A DNA stretch of 6,867 nucleotides, taken from assembly GCA_018970825.1 (NCBI GenBank), contig JAGWVP010000175.1, positions 1-6,867 on the forward strand, written 5' to 3'. Positions 1-6,100 of this stretch are shown in pieces. Made by a program: the position numbers and the translations under genes. This DNA comes from a bacterium. Its GTDB lineage: Bacteria > Desulfobacterota > Binatia > UBA12015. The notes beneath the pieces were generated by a model. That model saw nothing but the letters and a program-made list of their open reading frames with translations. It searched no databases and had not been told where the DNA came from. Positions within the stretch are counted from its first letter, which is position 1, and each line of letters starts with the position of its first letter.

Positions 1-1
1 C

Positions 2-589
2 TCCCGCGGCCGGATCGACTTCGGCGTCGGCATCGGCTGGCTGCGCGAGGAGTTCGAGGCGCTCGACATGGATTTCGACGACCGCGCCGAGCGCTGCCGC
101 GAGTCGATCGGAGCGATGCGCTCGCTGTGGACCGACGCGCTCTCGAGCCACGACGGCGCGCTCATCCGCTTCCCGGAGTTGCGCATGTTCCCGAAGCCGG
201 TGCAGAAGCCGCACCCCCCGATCGTCTTCGGCGGCGACAGCGACGCGGCGCTGCGGCGCACCGCGGACCTGGGCCAGGGCTGGTACGGCTTCAACCAGGC
301 GCCCGACGCGGCCGCCGAGCGGGTGGCGCGGCTCTCCGGCATGCTCGAGCGTCGCGGCCGTCGCCGCGACGACGTCGAGGTCAGCATCTGCCCCTACCTG
401 CAGCCGGGCCTGCGCGGCCCCGAGGCGCTGCACGCCTACGCGGAGGCCGGCGTCGACCAGGTGATCCACGTGGCCGCCGGCCCGGATCCCGCATCGGTTC
501 GGGCGGAGATCGAGCGCCTCGCCTCGGAACTCCTCGGGGTCGCGGGGGAGATCGAGCGCCGCCGCAGGCGGGCGCACGTCGACGTGTGA
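2..589 (+). CDS. LLM-class F420-dependent oxidoreductase, 5'-truncated by window edge
   Basis: This is the C-terminal 195 codons of a luciferase-like (TIM-barrel) flavin/F420 oxidoreductase, open from the first base; about the first third of a usual ~290-residue protein lies outside the window. Reading in frame from base 2 gives the family signature IDFGVGIGWLREEFEAL (nt 14-64), a barrel strand plus cofactor-site loop. Next come FPKPVQKPHPPI (nt 188-223) and GGDSDAALRRTADLGQGWYG (nt 230-289), the typical phosphate/cofactor-binding strand of LLM enzymes. The end is the expected AGVDQVIHV strand, a helix and an Arg-rich tail. The overall pattern best fits the Rv2161c-type F420 subfamily (TIGR03619-like), from memory of the family. 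Such enzymes move hydride between F420H2 (or FMNH2) and a small substrate; the substrate cannot be read here. The downstream gene is 144 bp away with its own ribosome binding site, so an operon is not evident. The ATG at 68 is internal, not the start. Confidence 0.88.
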   Translation, partial: SRGRIDFGVGIGWLREEFEALDMDFDDRAERCRESIGAMRSLWTDALSSHDGALIRFPELRMFPKPVQKPHPPIVFGGDSDAALRRTADLGQGWYGFNQAPDAAAERVARLSGMLERRGRRRDDVEVSICPYLQPGLRGPEALHAYAEAGVDQVIHVAAGPDPASVRAEIERLASELLGVAGEIERRRRRAHVDV

Positions 590-652
590 GGCGGGCCGCC
601 GCTTCGGCCGCCCCGGAAGGATCCCGCTTTCATCGGGGCCCCGGGAACACCC

Positions 653-681
653 TTTCCCGCGACGTCGGCTTCGCGTAGCAT
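653..681 (+). promoter_or_regulatory. Weak sigma70-like promoter candidate for the DUF4397 gene
   Basis: In the 144-bp gap before the DUF4397 gene, TTTCCC (653-658) and TAGCAT (676-681) are 17 bp apart, matching the consensus hexamers at 3 of 6 and 4 of 6 positions. A start near 688 would give a leader of about 45 nt. The spacing is right but the hexamers are poor, so this is only the best candidate in the gap. Confidence 0.22.
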
Positions 682-718
682 CGATTCAGGCGGAACCGAT
701 CCCCGGTCCCGACCCATC

Positions 719-725
719 GAAAGGA
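719..725 (+). promoter_or_regulatory. Ribosome binding site deciding a GTG start
   Basis: GAAAGGA lies 8 nt before the GTG at 734. It supports that GTG as the start of the DUF4397 gene and places the export signal at the very N-terminus. There is no ATG at the N-terminus in this frame. Confidence 0.6.
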
Positions 726-733
726 CGACCGCC

Positions 734-1450
734 GTGAGACGGATCCCGAGCCTGCTTCTCGCCCTCGCTCTCCTTGCCTCGGCGACCCTCGCCCCCGGTT
801 GCGGAAAGGGACCGAGTTCCATCATCACGCCCGACGGCAAGGACTTCGGGGCGATCCGCTTCGTCAACGCGTCGCCGAACGCCCCGGGTCTCGACGCCGT
901 CATCAACGGGGCCATCTTCGAGCCCGATCTCGTCTACGCCGAGGCCTCGGAGTACATCCCCATCCGAACCGGCACGCCCTACGCCGAGTTCCTGCGCACC
1001 GGAACCGACCAGGTGCTCGCCGAGACGGAGATCGGGATCGCGAAGAAGGGCAATTTCACGCTCTTCGCCGTGAATCCGGCTTCCGCCATGGGCACGCTCT
1101 TCGTCTCCGACGACTACACGGCGCCGCAGCAGGGCAACGTGCGCGTGCGCTTCATCCACGCCGCCCCGGGCGCCGGCGACGTCGACATCTACGTGACCGC
1201 TCCGGGAGCGAGCCTCGCCGCCGCCGACCCCGCCGTGACCGACCTGCCCTATCTCGGAAACTCGGGCTACATCGAGGCCCCGGCCGGCAGCTACCAGGTC
1301 CGCATCTGCCCCGCGGGAACGAAGACGGTCGCGATCGACTCGGGTGCGATCACCACCACTGCGGGACAGGTGCTGACCGGCGTCGCGATCGGCGACCCGG
1401 CGGTCGGCGTGCCGTTCGGCGCGCTCCTGCTGGAGGACCGATTCTCCTGA
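734..1450 (+). CDS. Exported DUF4397-domain protein, probable lipoprotein
   Basis: This encodes 238 residues from a GTG start with a well-placed GAAAGGA site. Residues 1-22 form a signal peptide: MRR, a Leu/Ala core, then APGC with Cys23. This resembles a lipobox, although position -3 is Ala and -2 is Pro, so processing by signal peptidase II is likely rather than certain. The mature part holds two DUF4397-like units. The first starts at IRFVNASPNAPGLDAVING (41-59) and runs through a beta-rich stretch to about 125. The second starts at VRVRFIHAAPGAGDVDIYV (136-154), contains the conserved APAGSYQVRICPAG (182-195) and ends with a GQVLTGVAIGD strand. DUF4397 proteins are secreted or envelope-anchored beta-sandwich proteins with no established biochemical role. 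The gene appears monocistronic: the next gene is convergent, 194 bp away. Export and family are clear; function is unknown. Confidence 0.85.
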   Translation: MRRIPSLLLALALLASATLAPGCGKGPSSIITPDGKDFGAIRFVNASPNAPGLDAVINGAIFEPDLVYAEASEYIPIRTGTPYAEFLRTGTDQVLAETEIGIAKKGNFTLFAVNPASAMGTLFVSDDYTAPQQGNVRVRFIHAAPGAGDVDIYVTAPGASLAAADPAVTDLPYLGNSGYIEAPAGSYQVRICPAGTKTVAIDSGAITTTAGQVLTGVAIGDPAVGVPFGALLLEDRFS

Positions 1451-1499
1451 GCGCCGCCCGGGCGCCAGGCGAACCTCGGCGTCCCCGTCCGCGCCTCGA

Positions 1500-1525
1500 G
1501 GGGCCCTTCGTCCGTTCGGGGCCCC
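1500..1525 (+). terminator. GC-rich hairpin between convergent genes, possible terminator
   Basis: GGGGCCC (1500-1506) pairs with GGGCCCC (1519-1525) around a 12-nt loop, 50 nt after the DUF4397 stop. No T-run follows, so it is not a canonical intrinsic terminator; it could act with Rho or as a 3' stabiliser. The rest of the 194-bp gap (1451-1644) holds another small hairpin (CCCG-TTT-CGGG, 1547-1557) and no convincing gene. Confidence 0.25.
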
Positions 1526-1623
1526 GGCCCCCGTCGAGCCGAGTCGCCCGTTTCGGGTGAGCGGGGTCGTGGCGCAGGCGCGCCTCCTCGCAGGCAGCCG
1601 TCGCGCGCTCGCGGCCCTGGAGC

Positions 1624-1640
1624 GAGGAGGAGGTCTCCTC
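1624..1640 (-). terminator. Short inverted repeat just after the dehydrogenase stop
   Basis: GAGGAG (1624-1629) and CTCCTC (1635-1640) form a 6-bp stem with a 5-nt loop, starting 4 nt beyond the dehydrogenase stop codon on the minus strand. There is no T-run. It is only a weak terminator candidate. Confidence 0.2.
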
Positions 1641-1644
1641 GGGC

Positions 1645-2655
1645 TCAGCACCCCGGGTCGATCAGGATCTTGATCGCGTCGCTCTGGGTCTCGAAGCGGT
1701 CGAACACGGCCTGCGTCTCGGTGAGGCCGCTCACGCCGGTCACGAGGCGGCTCGCGTCGATCCGCCGCGTGGCGAGCAGCCCGAGGGCCGTGTCGAAGTC
1801 CTCCGGGCCGTAGGCGATCGAGGGCAGGAGGGAGATCCCGCGGGTGAGCCAACGACCGGGCTTGATCTCCGCCGGCGCGTGGTACGACGACACCAGGACG
1901 ACGCGTCCGCCGACACGCGCGAGCGTCGCCGCGCGCTCGATCGACTCGGGCCGGCCGCTCGCTTCGATGACGACGTCGGGACCGCCGTTGGTGAGGTCGC
2001 GGATGCGCTCGTCGGCGAGGTCGTCGGCGGCGAAGGCGCCGAGCCCGAAGGAATGGGCGGCCGACACGCGCGAGGCGCGATGGTCGAGTCCGAAGCAGAG
2101 GCCGCCGTACTGCCGCGCGACGAGCGCGGAGAAGAGTCCGAGAGGGCCGAGCCCGAGGATGCCCACGCGCGTGCCGGGCTCGACCCGGCCGAGGCTCACG
2201 GCGTGCAGCGCCACCGCGAGCGGCTCGACGAGCGCCGCGAGCTGGACGTCCATCGAGGCCGGAAGCCGCCGCAGCGAGGCCGCCGGTACCGCCGCGTACT
2301 CCGCGAGACCGCCCGGGTCGCCGCCGCAGCCCACCATCGACTGCAGGCCGAGCCGGCACAGGTTGCGCTTGCCCGACCGGCAGAGGTCGCACGAGCCGCA
2401 GTAGGGGATCGGGAGCACCGCGGCGCGGTCGCCCTCCTGCCAGTCGGAGACGCCCGCCCCGGTCTCGACGACGGTCCCGGCGAACTCGTGGCCGAGGATC
2501 GTGCCGTCGGGCAGCAGGTGGTCGCGCCAGATGCCGTGGTCGGTGCCGCAGATGCCGCATGCGGCGATCTTCACGACCACGCCGCCCCGGGCCGGTTTCG
2601 GGTCGGGGACCGTCTCGACCGAGAACCGGCCGTCGCTCAGCGTCGCTGCTCGCAT
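1645..2655 (-). CDS. Zinc-dependent medium-chain alcohol/polyol dehydrogenase
   Basis: This encodes 336 residues of the MDR superfamily, in the sorbitol/threonine dehydrogenase-like branch. The GroES-like catalytic domain shows the catalytic zinc ligands: Cys36 in CGICGTDH, the His56-Glu57 pair in GHEFAG, and Glu144 in LVEPLAVALHA. The structural zinc lobe is complete, with Cys86, Cys89, Cys92 and Cys100 (YCGSCDLCRSGKRNLC). The Rossmann fold has GLGPLG (168-173). An acidic Asp191 at the end of the second strand (GLDHRASRV) favours NAD over NADP. The enzyme should oxidise a secondary alcohol or polyol, or reduce the ketone; substrate is not readable. The start is the ATG at 2655 because the family N-terminus begins there (MRAATLSDG). 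GGGAG abuts that ATG directly, closer than usual. The gene is transcribed alone, divergently from the AttH/CrtC-like gene, from a promoter in the 78-bp spacer. The reading frame stays open far upstream, to about 3942, but that part is antisense shadow. Confidence 0.9.
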   Translation of the reverse strand: MRAATLSDGRFSVETVPDPKPARGGVVVKIAACGICGTDHGIWRDHLLPDGTILGHEFAGTVVETGAGVSDWQEGDRAAVLPIPYCGSCDLCRSGKRNLCRLGLQSMVGCGGDPGGLAEYAAVPAASLRRLPASMDVQLAALVEPLAVALHAVSLGRVEPGTRVGILGLGPLGLFSALVARQYGGLCFGLDHRASRVSAAHSFGLGAFAADDLADERIRDLTNGGPDVVIEASGRPESIERAATLARVGGRVVLVSSYHAPAEIKPGRWLTRGISLLPSIAYGPEDFDTALGLLATRRIDASRLVTGVSGLTETQAVFDRFETQSDAIKILIDPGC

Positions 2656-2670
2656 CTCCCTGCCGCTTCG

Positions 2671-2700
2671 ACCATAATCCCGCGCGAGAGGCGGCGTCAA
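2671..2700 (-). promoter_or_regulatory. Sigma70-type promoter of the dehydrogenase gene
   Basis: On the minus strand TTGACG (2700-2695; 5 of 6 to consensus) and TATGGT (2676-2671; 4 of 6) are separated by 18 bp. A start near 2664 leaves a leader of only about 9 nt, which contains the GGGAG next to the ATG. The A/T-rich core also reads CATAAT (2673-2678) on the plus strand, a possible -10 for the divergent gene at 2734, but I see no matching -35 for it. Confidence 0.5.
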
Positions 2701-2733
2701 AGTTCCGGCACGTCGCCTCCCACCGCATTCCCG

Positions 2734-4149
2734 ATGAACGGCACCTCGACGCCCGACGACACGCTCGTTTCCGCCGCCTCGTGGAAGCGTTGGCCCTGGA
2801 CGATCCCGGGGACCGACCCGCGATGGTTCACCTTCCCGGAGGTCGAGGGCGACCAGGGGCTCGGCGCGACGACGTGGTTCGTCGAGGGGCGCCTGCGCGG
2901 TCGCACGACGGGCCGCGAGCTCGCGGTGATGGCGATCTTCGCGCTGAATCGCATCGTCGCACCCTTCCGCGTCGAGTTGCCCGCGGGGTTCCACGTGTTC
3001 TCGCTCTTCGACCTCGACGCGGGCCGCTACGGCACGACGACCGAGTTCGACCTGCCGCGGCCCGGGCGCATCCGGCGGAGCCTCAAGCTCGAGACGACCC
3101 CCGGGCTCCTCGACGTGAGCTACGAGACGCGGGCGGGACGTTCGCGCTGGAGCGTGCGCCGCGACGAGGCGGGCGCGCCGCAGCCCTTCCGCTACGCGCT
3201 CGACCTGGTCGGCGTGGACGAGCACGGCCGGCGCATGGAGGCCGAGCTCGACGTCGACGTGGCGAAGCCGCCGGCTCCCGTCGGCGGCGACGAGCTGCGG
3301 GGAGTGAAGACCTGCTGCGCGCAACTCGGCACCTTCTCCTACTTCCAGACCGGGCTCACGATGCGCGGCCGGGTCTCCTGGGGCGACCTGGTCGACGAGG
3401 TCGACGGCGACGTGGGCTGGATCGACCGCCAGTTCGCGCGCGAGCACTTCGGCGCCTACACCGACCTGCGCAACACCCGCCACCGACACGAGTGGCGCGT
3501 GCTCCACCTCGACAACGGCTGGGACCTGAGCGTCTGGCAGCAGTTCGACGCGAAGCGCGGCGACCGCCTGGTCCCGTTCAGCGGCGTGACCGCGCAGGGG
3601 CCCGACGGCGAGGTGCGGTCGACCTCGGACTTCAGGGTCGAGCGACTCTCCTTCGTGCGCGATCCCCGGACGATCCTCGCGCGCGCCCCGCTCACGAGGG
3701 GGCCCGCGTGGCTGAGCGACCGCTTCCACCTCTCGGTGCGCGAGTGGGGACTCTCGGTGACGGCCGACCCGCTCGTCGCGACACCGGTCCACGGCATGCC
3801 GATCGAGTACTGGAACGGCCCCGTGCGCCTGGTCGGCGAGATGGCGGGACGCCCGGTGTCCGGCTTCGGCTTCCACGAGAGGTCGAAGCTCTGGCACGGG
3901 CCCCACGACCTCGTGTGGGTGCTGCGCGAGACGCTCTCGCACCTGCCGACGGGGGGCGGCTCCGGTCGCGAGGCGCGCATCCTCGCCGACCGTGCCTGGA
4001 ACTGCGACGTCCTGCTCGCGCGCGGCGACCGCGCGGGAGCGCGACGGCTGCTCGCCCGGGACGTGGCGCCCGGCATCGAGCAGCTGCCCGAGCCGGGCCG
4101 GGAGAGTGCGCGTCGCGTGCTCGACGACCTGCTCGCGGTGCTCTCGTGA
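2734..4149 (+). CDS. AttH/CrtC-family (hydroxyneurosporene hydratase-like) lipocalin-fold protein
   Basis: This encodes 471 residues. The family features appear in order. TTWFVEGRLRGRTTGREL (46-63) matches the EWWYxxGxL...GRE start of the first lipocalin-like half. FHVFSLFDLDAGRYG (86-100) follows. The second half opens with YFQTGLTMRGRV (203-214) and GDVGWIDRQF (226-235), the counterpart of the conserved G-W-x-D-x-W/F motif. Then come WRVLHLDNGWDLSVWQQF (254-271) and GFGFHERSKLW (377-387). Known members are carotenoid 1,2-hydratases (CrtC) and AttH-type proteins of unknown role. No carotenoid genes lie nearby and catalytic residues could not be aligned, so a carotenoid function is not claimed. 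No signal peptide is visible, suggesting a cytosolic protein. Residues 395-471 form a charged, Arg/Ala/Leu-rich helical tail beyond the lipocalin region, which is unusual. The start is the first ATG of the conserved part and lacks a Shine-Dalgarno match. It is coupled to the next gene by a 4-nt overlap. Confidence 0.72.
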   Translation: MNGTSTPDDTLVSAASWKRWPWTIPGTDPRWFTFPEVEGDQGLGATTWFVEGRLRGRTTGRELAVMAIFALNRIVAPFRVELPAGFHVFSLFDLDAGRYGTTTEFDLPRPGRIRRSLKLETTPGLLDVSYETRAGRSRWSVRRDEAGAPQPFRYALDLVGVDEHGRRMEAELDVDVAKPPAPVGGDELRGVKTCCAQLGTFSYFQTGLTMRGRVSWGDLVDEVDGDVGWIDRQFAREHFGAYTDLRNTRHRHEWRVLHLDNGWDLSVWQQFDAKRGDRLVPFSGVTAQGPDGEVRSTSDFRVERLSFVRDPRTILARAPLTRGPAWLSDRFHLSVREWGLSVTADPLVATPVHGMPIEYWNGPVRLVGEMAGRPVSGFGFHERSKLWHGPHDLVWVLRETLSHLPTGGGSGREARILADRAWNCDVLLARGDRAGARRLLARDVAPGIEQLPEPGRESARRVLDDLLAVLS

Positions 4150-4871
4150 GTTCGGGCGGTCACCGGGCGCGCCTCGCGGTGTTCGCGGTCGCGGTGGCGG
4201 CCGTCCTCGCGCTGGTCCGGGCCCTCGACCTCGAGAGGTGGGCGGACCTCGACCGGCTGCGCGGCTTCATCGAGTCCCACGGCACGCTCGCCCCGATCGT
4301 CTTCGTCGCGGTCTGCATCGGCGGGATCGTGCTCCACCTGCCGGAGATCGCGCTCATCGCGGTCGGCGGGATGGTCTTCGGCGTGGCACGCGGCTTCGCC
4401 TACGGCTGGATCGGCGCCGTCCTCGGCTCGACGCTCGTCTTCCTCGCCGTGCGCCACGGCGCCGGGCACGCCGTCTCGGGAGCACTCGGCAGCCGCTTCG
4501 AGCGCTTCCGGCGTCTCGAGTCGCGCTTCGTCACCCACGGCTTCCAGATGGTCCTGCTGCTGCGGCTCCTGTTGTTCCTGTCCCCGCCGCTCAACTGGGC
4601 GATCGGCGCGACCCGGGTGAGCTTGCGGGCCTACGTCGCCGGTACAGCGGTCGGGATCGTGCCCGGGGTCGCGGGCACCGTGCTCCTCGCGGACTCCTTC
4701 GCCGAGGCCGAGACCTGGCGGGACCTCGCGACGCCGGGCGTGCTGCTCACGATCGCCGCGGTCGTGGCCGTCGCGGTCGCGGGTGCGGCGTTCGCGAGGC
4801 GCGCGCTTCGCGACGCGGAAGCGGCCGCCGCGACGACCGCCGCGGCGGCTCAGCGCTCGCGCAGCTCGTAG
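4146..4871 (+). CDS. TVP38/TMEM64 (DedA-superfamily, VTT-domain) membrane protein
   Basis: This encodes 241 residues from a GTG whose last bases form the stop of the preceding gene (GTGA), so translation is probably coupled; no separate ribosome binding site is seen. Hydrophobic segments lie at about 9-25, 48-66, 68-103, 135-150, 160-182 and 198-216. The VTT (SNARE-associated) domain is recognisable from PEIALIAVGGMVFG (66-79), then GAVLGSTLVFLAVRHGAG (90-107), the cytosolic helix ERFRRLESRFVTHGFQMVLLLRL centred near 130, and SPPLNWAIGATRVSLRAYVAGT (146-167), with the characteristic Pro and Asn before a Gly-containing re-entrant segment. Relatives are lipid scramblases or proton-coupled membrane-homeostasis proteins; the substrate here is unknown. 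An Ala-rich charged tail (222-241) ends the protein. The last 22 bp overlap the 3' end of the convergent hydrolase gene. Pairing with an AttH/CrtC-like protein hints at a lipid or isoprenoid context, but that is inference. Confidence 0.85.
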   Translation: MSSGGHRARLAVFAVAVAAVLALVRALDLERWADLDRLRGFIESHGTLAPIVFVAVCIGGIVLHLPEIALIAVGGMVFGVARGFAYGWIGAVLGSTLVFLAVRHGAGHAVSGALGSRFERFRRLESRFVTHGFQMVLLLRLLLFLSPPLNWAIGATRVSLRAYVAGTAVGIVPGVAGTVLLADSFAEAETWRDLATPGVLLTIAAVVAVAVAGAAFARRALRDAEAAAATTAAAAQRSRSS

Positions 4872-5827
4872 CCGATGCCGGACAGGCGCGAGGCGGCCGC
4901 GTCGAGCGCGCCGTCCGCGCCCGACACGTACTCGTCGAAGAGGCCGACGCTCGCGATCCCGGTCGGCTCGAGGAACGGGGCCGGGTCGCCGACGTTCTCG
5001 ATCAGGTCGCTGTGGTGCGCGCCCGGGACCGACAGGAACGCGGCCGGCGCGTCGAGCGTCTGCCACCACGCGAGCGAGCCGTCGTGCGGGATGGCGTAGT
5101 CGAGCGTGCCGTTCACGAGCAGCGTCGGAGGACCCGACACGCTCGGCTCCTCGCCGAACATCGCGCTCACGATCCCGACCGCGGGGGCGACCAGCACCGA
5201 GGCCGCGACGCGGTCGTCGGAGCAGCAATCCGTGCGCGTCTCCGCGACGGCGGTGGCGCCGCCGAGCGAGTGGCCCATGAGCCCCACCCGGCGGGTCGCG
5301 TCGAGGCGGCCCGACAACGGGTCGGAGGCGTCGCGCGACGCGGCGAACAGGGCGTCGATCGCGAACGACAGGTCGCCAGGCTGCTCGGTCACGTCCGAGA
5401 AGCCCGCGATGATCCCGCCCGGCGCCGCCTCGTTGGTCAGCGGGAAGGTCGGGGCCGCGACGACGTAGCCGGCGGCTGCGAGCGTGCGCGCGTACGCGTC
5501 GAAGCGCGCCGTGCTGCCGCCGAAGCCGTGCGCGAGGACGACCAGCGAGCATCCGCGACGGCCGCAGGCCGGTGCGCCCGGCGGCGCATCGACCCGGTAC
5601 CACAGGCGCGTCGGCAGCGTGCGGACCGGCGAGCCCGCGTAGACTCCGCCGTTCGGGCGGATCGCGCGGTTCCCGTCGACCAGGTCGCGGACCTCGGTCG
5701 CGATCTCCTCGGAAACCGGGGCCGACAGCCCCGACGAGCCGTCGCCGCAGGCGACCGAGAGGAGGAGGGCGAGTCCCGCGATCGTTCGCAGGGCGGCACC
5801 CGCCGCGGCCCGGAGCCGGCGCGCCAT
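4850..5827 (-). CDS. Secreted or lipoprotein alpha/beta hydrolase (serine esterase/lipase-like)
   Basis: This encodes 325 residues from the ATG at 5827; a GTG immediately before it (5830) could serve instead. The N-terminus is a signal peptide (MARRLR, then a hydrophobic stretch ending LLLSVAC). Cys27 is a plausible lipid-modified residue, though Ser at -3 makes the lipobox imperfect. The alpha/beta hydrolase core is complete: oxyanion loop AHGFGG (99-104), nucleophile elbow GHSLGG with Ser187, acid Asp243 in NGTLDYAIP, and His271 or His272 in GAHHSDL. Four cysteines (88, 93, 202, 201) could form disulfides, fitting an exported enzyme. The fold and spacing resemble the dienelactone hydrolase/chlorophyllase/PET-hydrolase-like group, which cleaves ester bonds; the substrate cannot be assigned. 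It follows the small basic gene at 5844 with a 16-nt gap and is probably cotranscribed. The only Shine-Dalgarno-like sequence is a weak AGG next to the start. Its 3' end overlaps the membrane-protein gene by 22 bp. Confidence 0.86.
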   Translation of the reverse strand: MARRLRAAAGAALRTIAGLALLLSVACGDGSSGLSAPVSEEIATEVRDLVDGNRAIRPNGGVYAGSPVRTLPTRLWYRVDAPPGAPACGRRGCSLVVLAHGFGGSTARFDAYARTLAAAGYVVAAPTFPLTNEAAPGGIIAGFSDVTEQPGDLSFAIDALFAASRDASDPLSGRLDATRRVGLMGHSLGGATAVAETRTDCCSDDRVAASVLVAPAVGIVSAMFGEEPSVSGPPTLLVNGTLDYAIPHDGSLAWWQTLDAPAAFLSVPGAHHSDLIENVGDPAPFLEPTGIASVGLFDEYVSGADGALDAAASRLSGIGYELRER

Positions 5828-5843
5828 CACCTGGAGGCCCGCC

Positions 5844-5960
5844 TCAGCGCTTCTTCTTCGCCGACGCCGCGGCCTTGATCGCCTCGCGCTTGCGGTCGCG
5901 CTGGCGTTCCTCGCGCCGCTTGCGGCGCCGCTTGATCTCCTTGCGTCGTTCGGTGGCCAT
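5844..5960 (-). CDS. Very small, highly basic protein of unknown function (38 aa)
   Basis: This encodes 38 residues beginning MATERRKEIKRRRKRREER and ending AIKAAASAKKKR. There are 12 Arg and 8 Lys against 5 Glu and 1 Asp, a net charge of about +14. It has no hydrophobic segment and only two Ile beyond the Met, and would be a single charged helix. Several facts support real coding. An in-frame TAG (5972-5970) sits three codons before the ATG and fixes the start. Almost every codon ends in G or C (gaa and cga are the exceptions). The 16-nt gap to the downstream hydrolase on the same strand looks like an operon. A sigma28-like promoter lies upstream. Small proteins with an ERRKEI(K/R)RRR-type motif occur in Planctomycetes and other phyla, from memory (DUF6800-like); I cannot confirm homology. 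A role in binding RNA, DNA or ribosomes is a guess from charge alone. No clear ribosome binding site is visible. Confidence 0.7.
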   Translation of the reverse strand: MATERRKEIKRRRKRREERQRDRKREAIKAAASAKKKR

Positions 5961-5980
5961 GAAGGGACCCTAGGCGATGG

Positions 5981-5992
5981 GCGGCGCGCCGC
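5981..5992. repeat. 12-bp perfect palindrome
   Basis: GCGGCGCGCCGC is identical to its reverse complement. It lies about 20 bp before the start codon of the small basic protein, within its presumed leader. It could be an operator or an RNA hairpin base, but in DNA this GC-rich it may be chance. Confidence 0.35.
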
Positions 5993-6009
5993 GCAAGGCC
6001 CCGCGGGCG

Positions 6010-6030
6010 GGGGCGTACGCCGGCCGCCCC
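6010..6030. repeat. GC-rich inverted repeat in the presumed leader
   Basis: GGGGCG (6010-6015) and CGCCCC (6025-6030) form a 6-bp stem with a 9-nt loop. Either strand's transcript could fold here. It has no T-run and no known riboswitch signature. Confidence 0.25.
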
Positions 6031-6100
6031 TGTCAGGAACCTGGCCACCCCCCCGGCCGGAGTCATGGATCCGCCATGCCAGGAGGGCCGTTCACCCGGT

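Noticed and set aside
630..656. Second sigma28-like sequence on the minus strand, GAAA-N15-CCCGATGA
   Set aside because: It has three mismatches in the 12 core bases; several such matches are expected by chance in this window. It points antisense into the LLM oxidoreductase gene with no target gene.
2656..3942. Long upstream extension of the dehydrogenase reading frame on the minus strand
   Set aside because: It is the antisense of the AttH/CrtC-like gene, low in complexity and rich in Arg/Pro/Ala/Glu. The dehydrogenase family N-terminus begins at the ATG at 2655.
2734..4149. Assigning the gene as crtC in a carotenoid pathway
   Set aside because: Only family-level motifs are visible, the catalytic residues could not be aligned, and no other carotenoid genes are in the window.
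3456..5603. Very long minus-strand open frame across the operon and the hydrolase
   Set aside because: It is a GC-driven shadow frame, almost entirely Arg/Ala/Gly/Pro/Asp, with no family motif. It is antisense to the AttH/CrtC-like and membrane-protein genes and lies in a different frame from the hydrolase.
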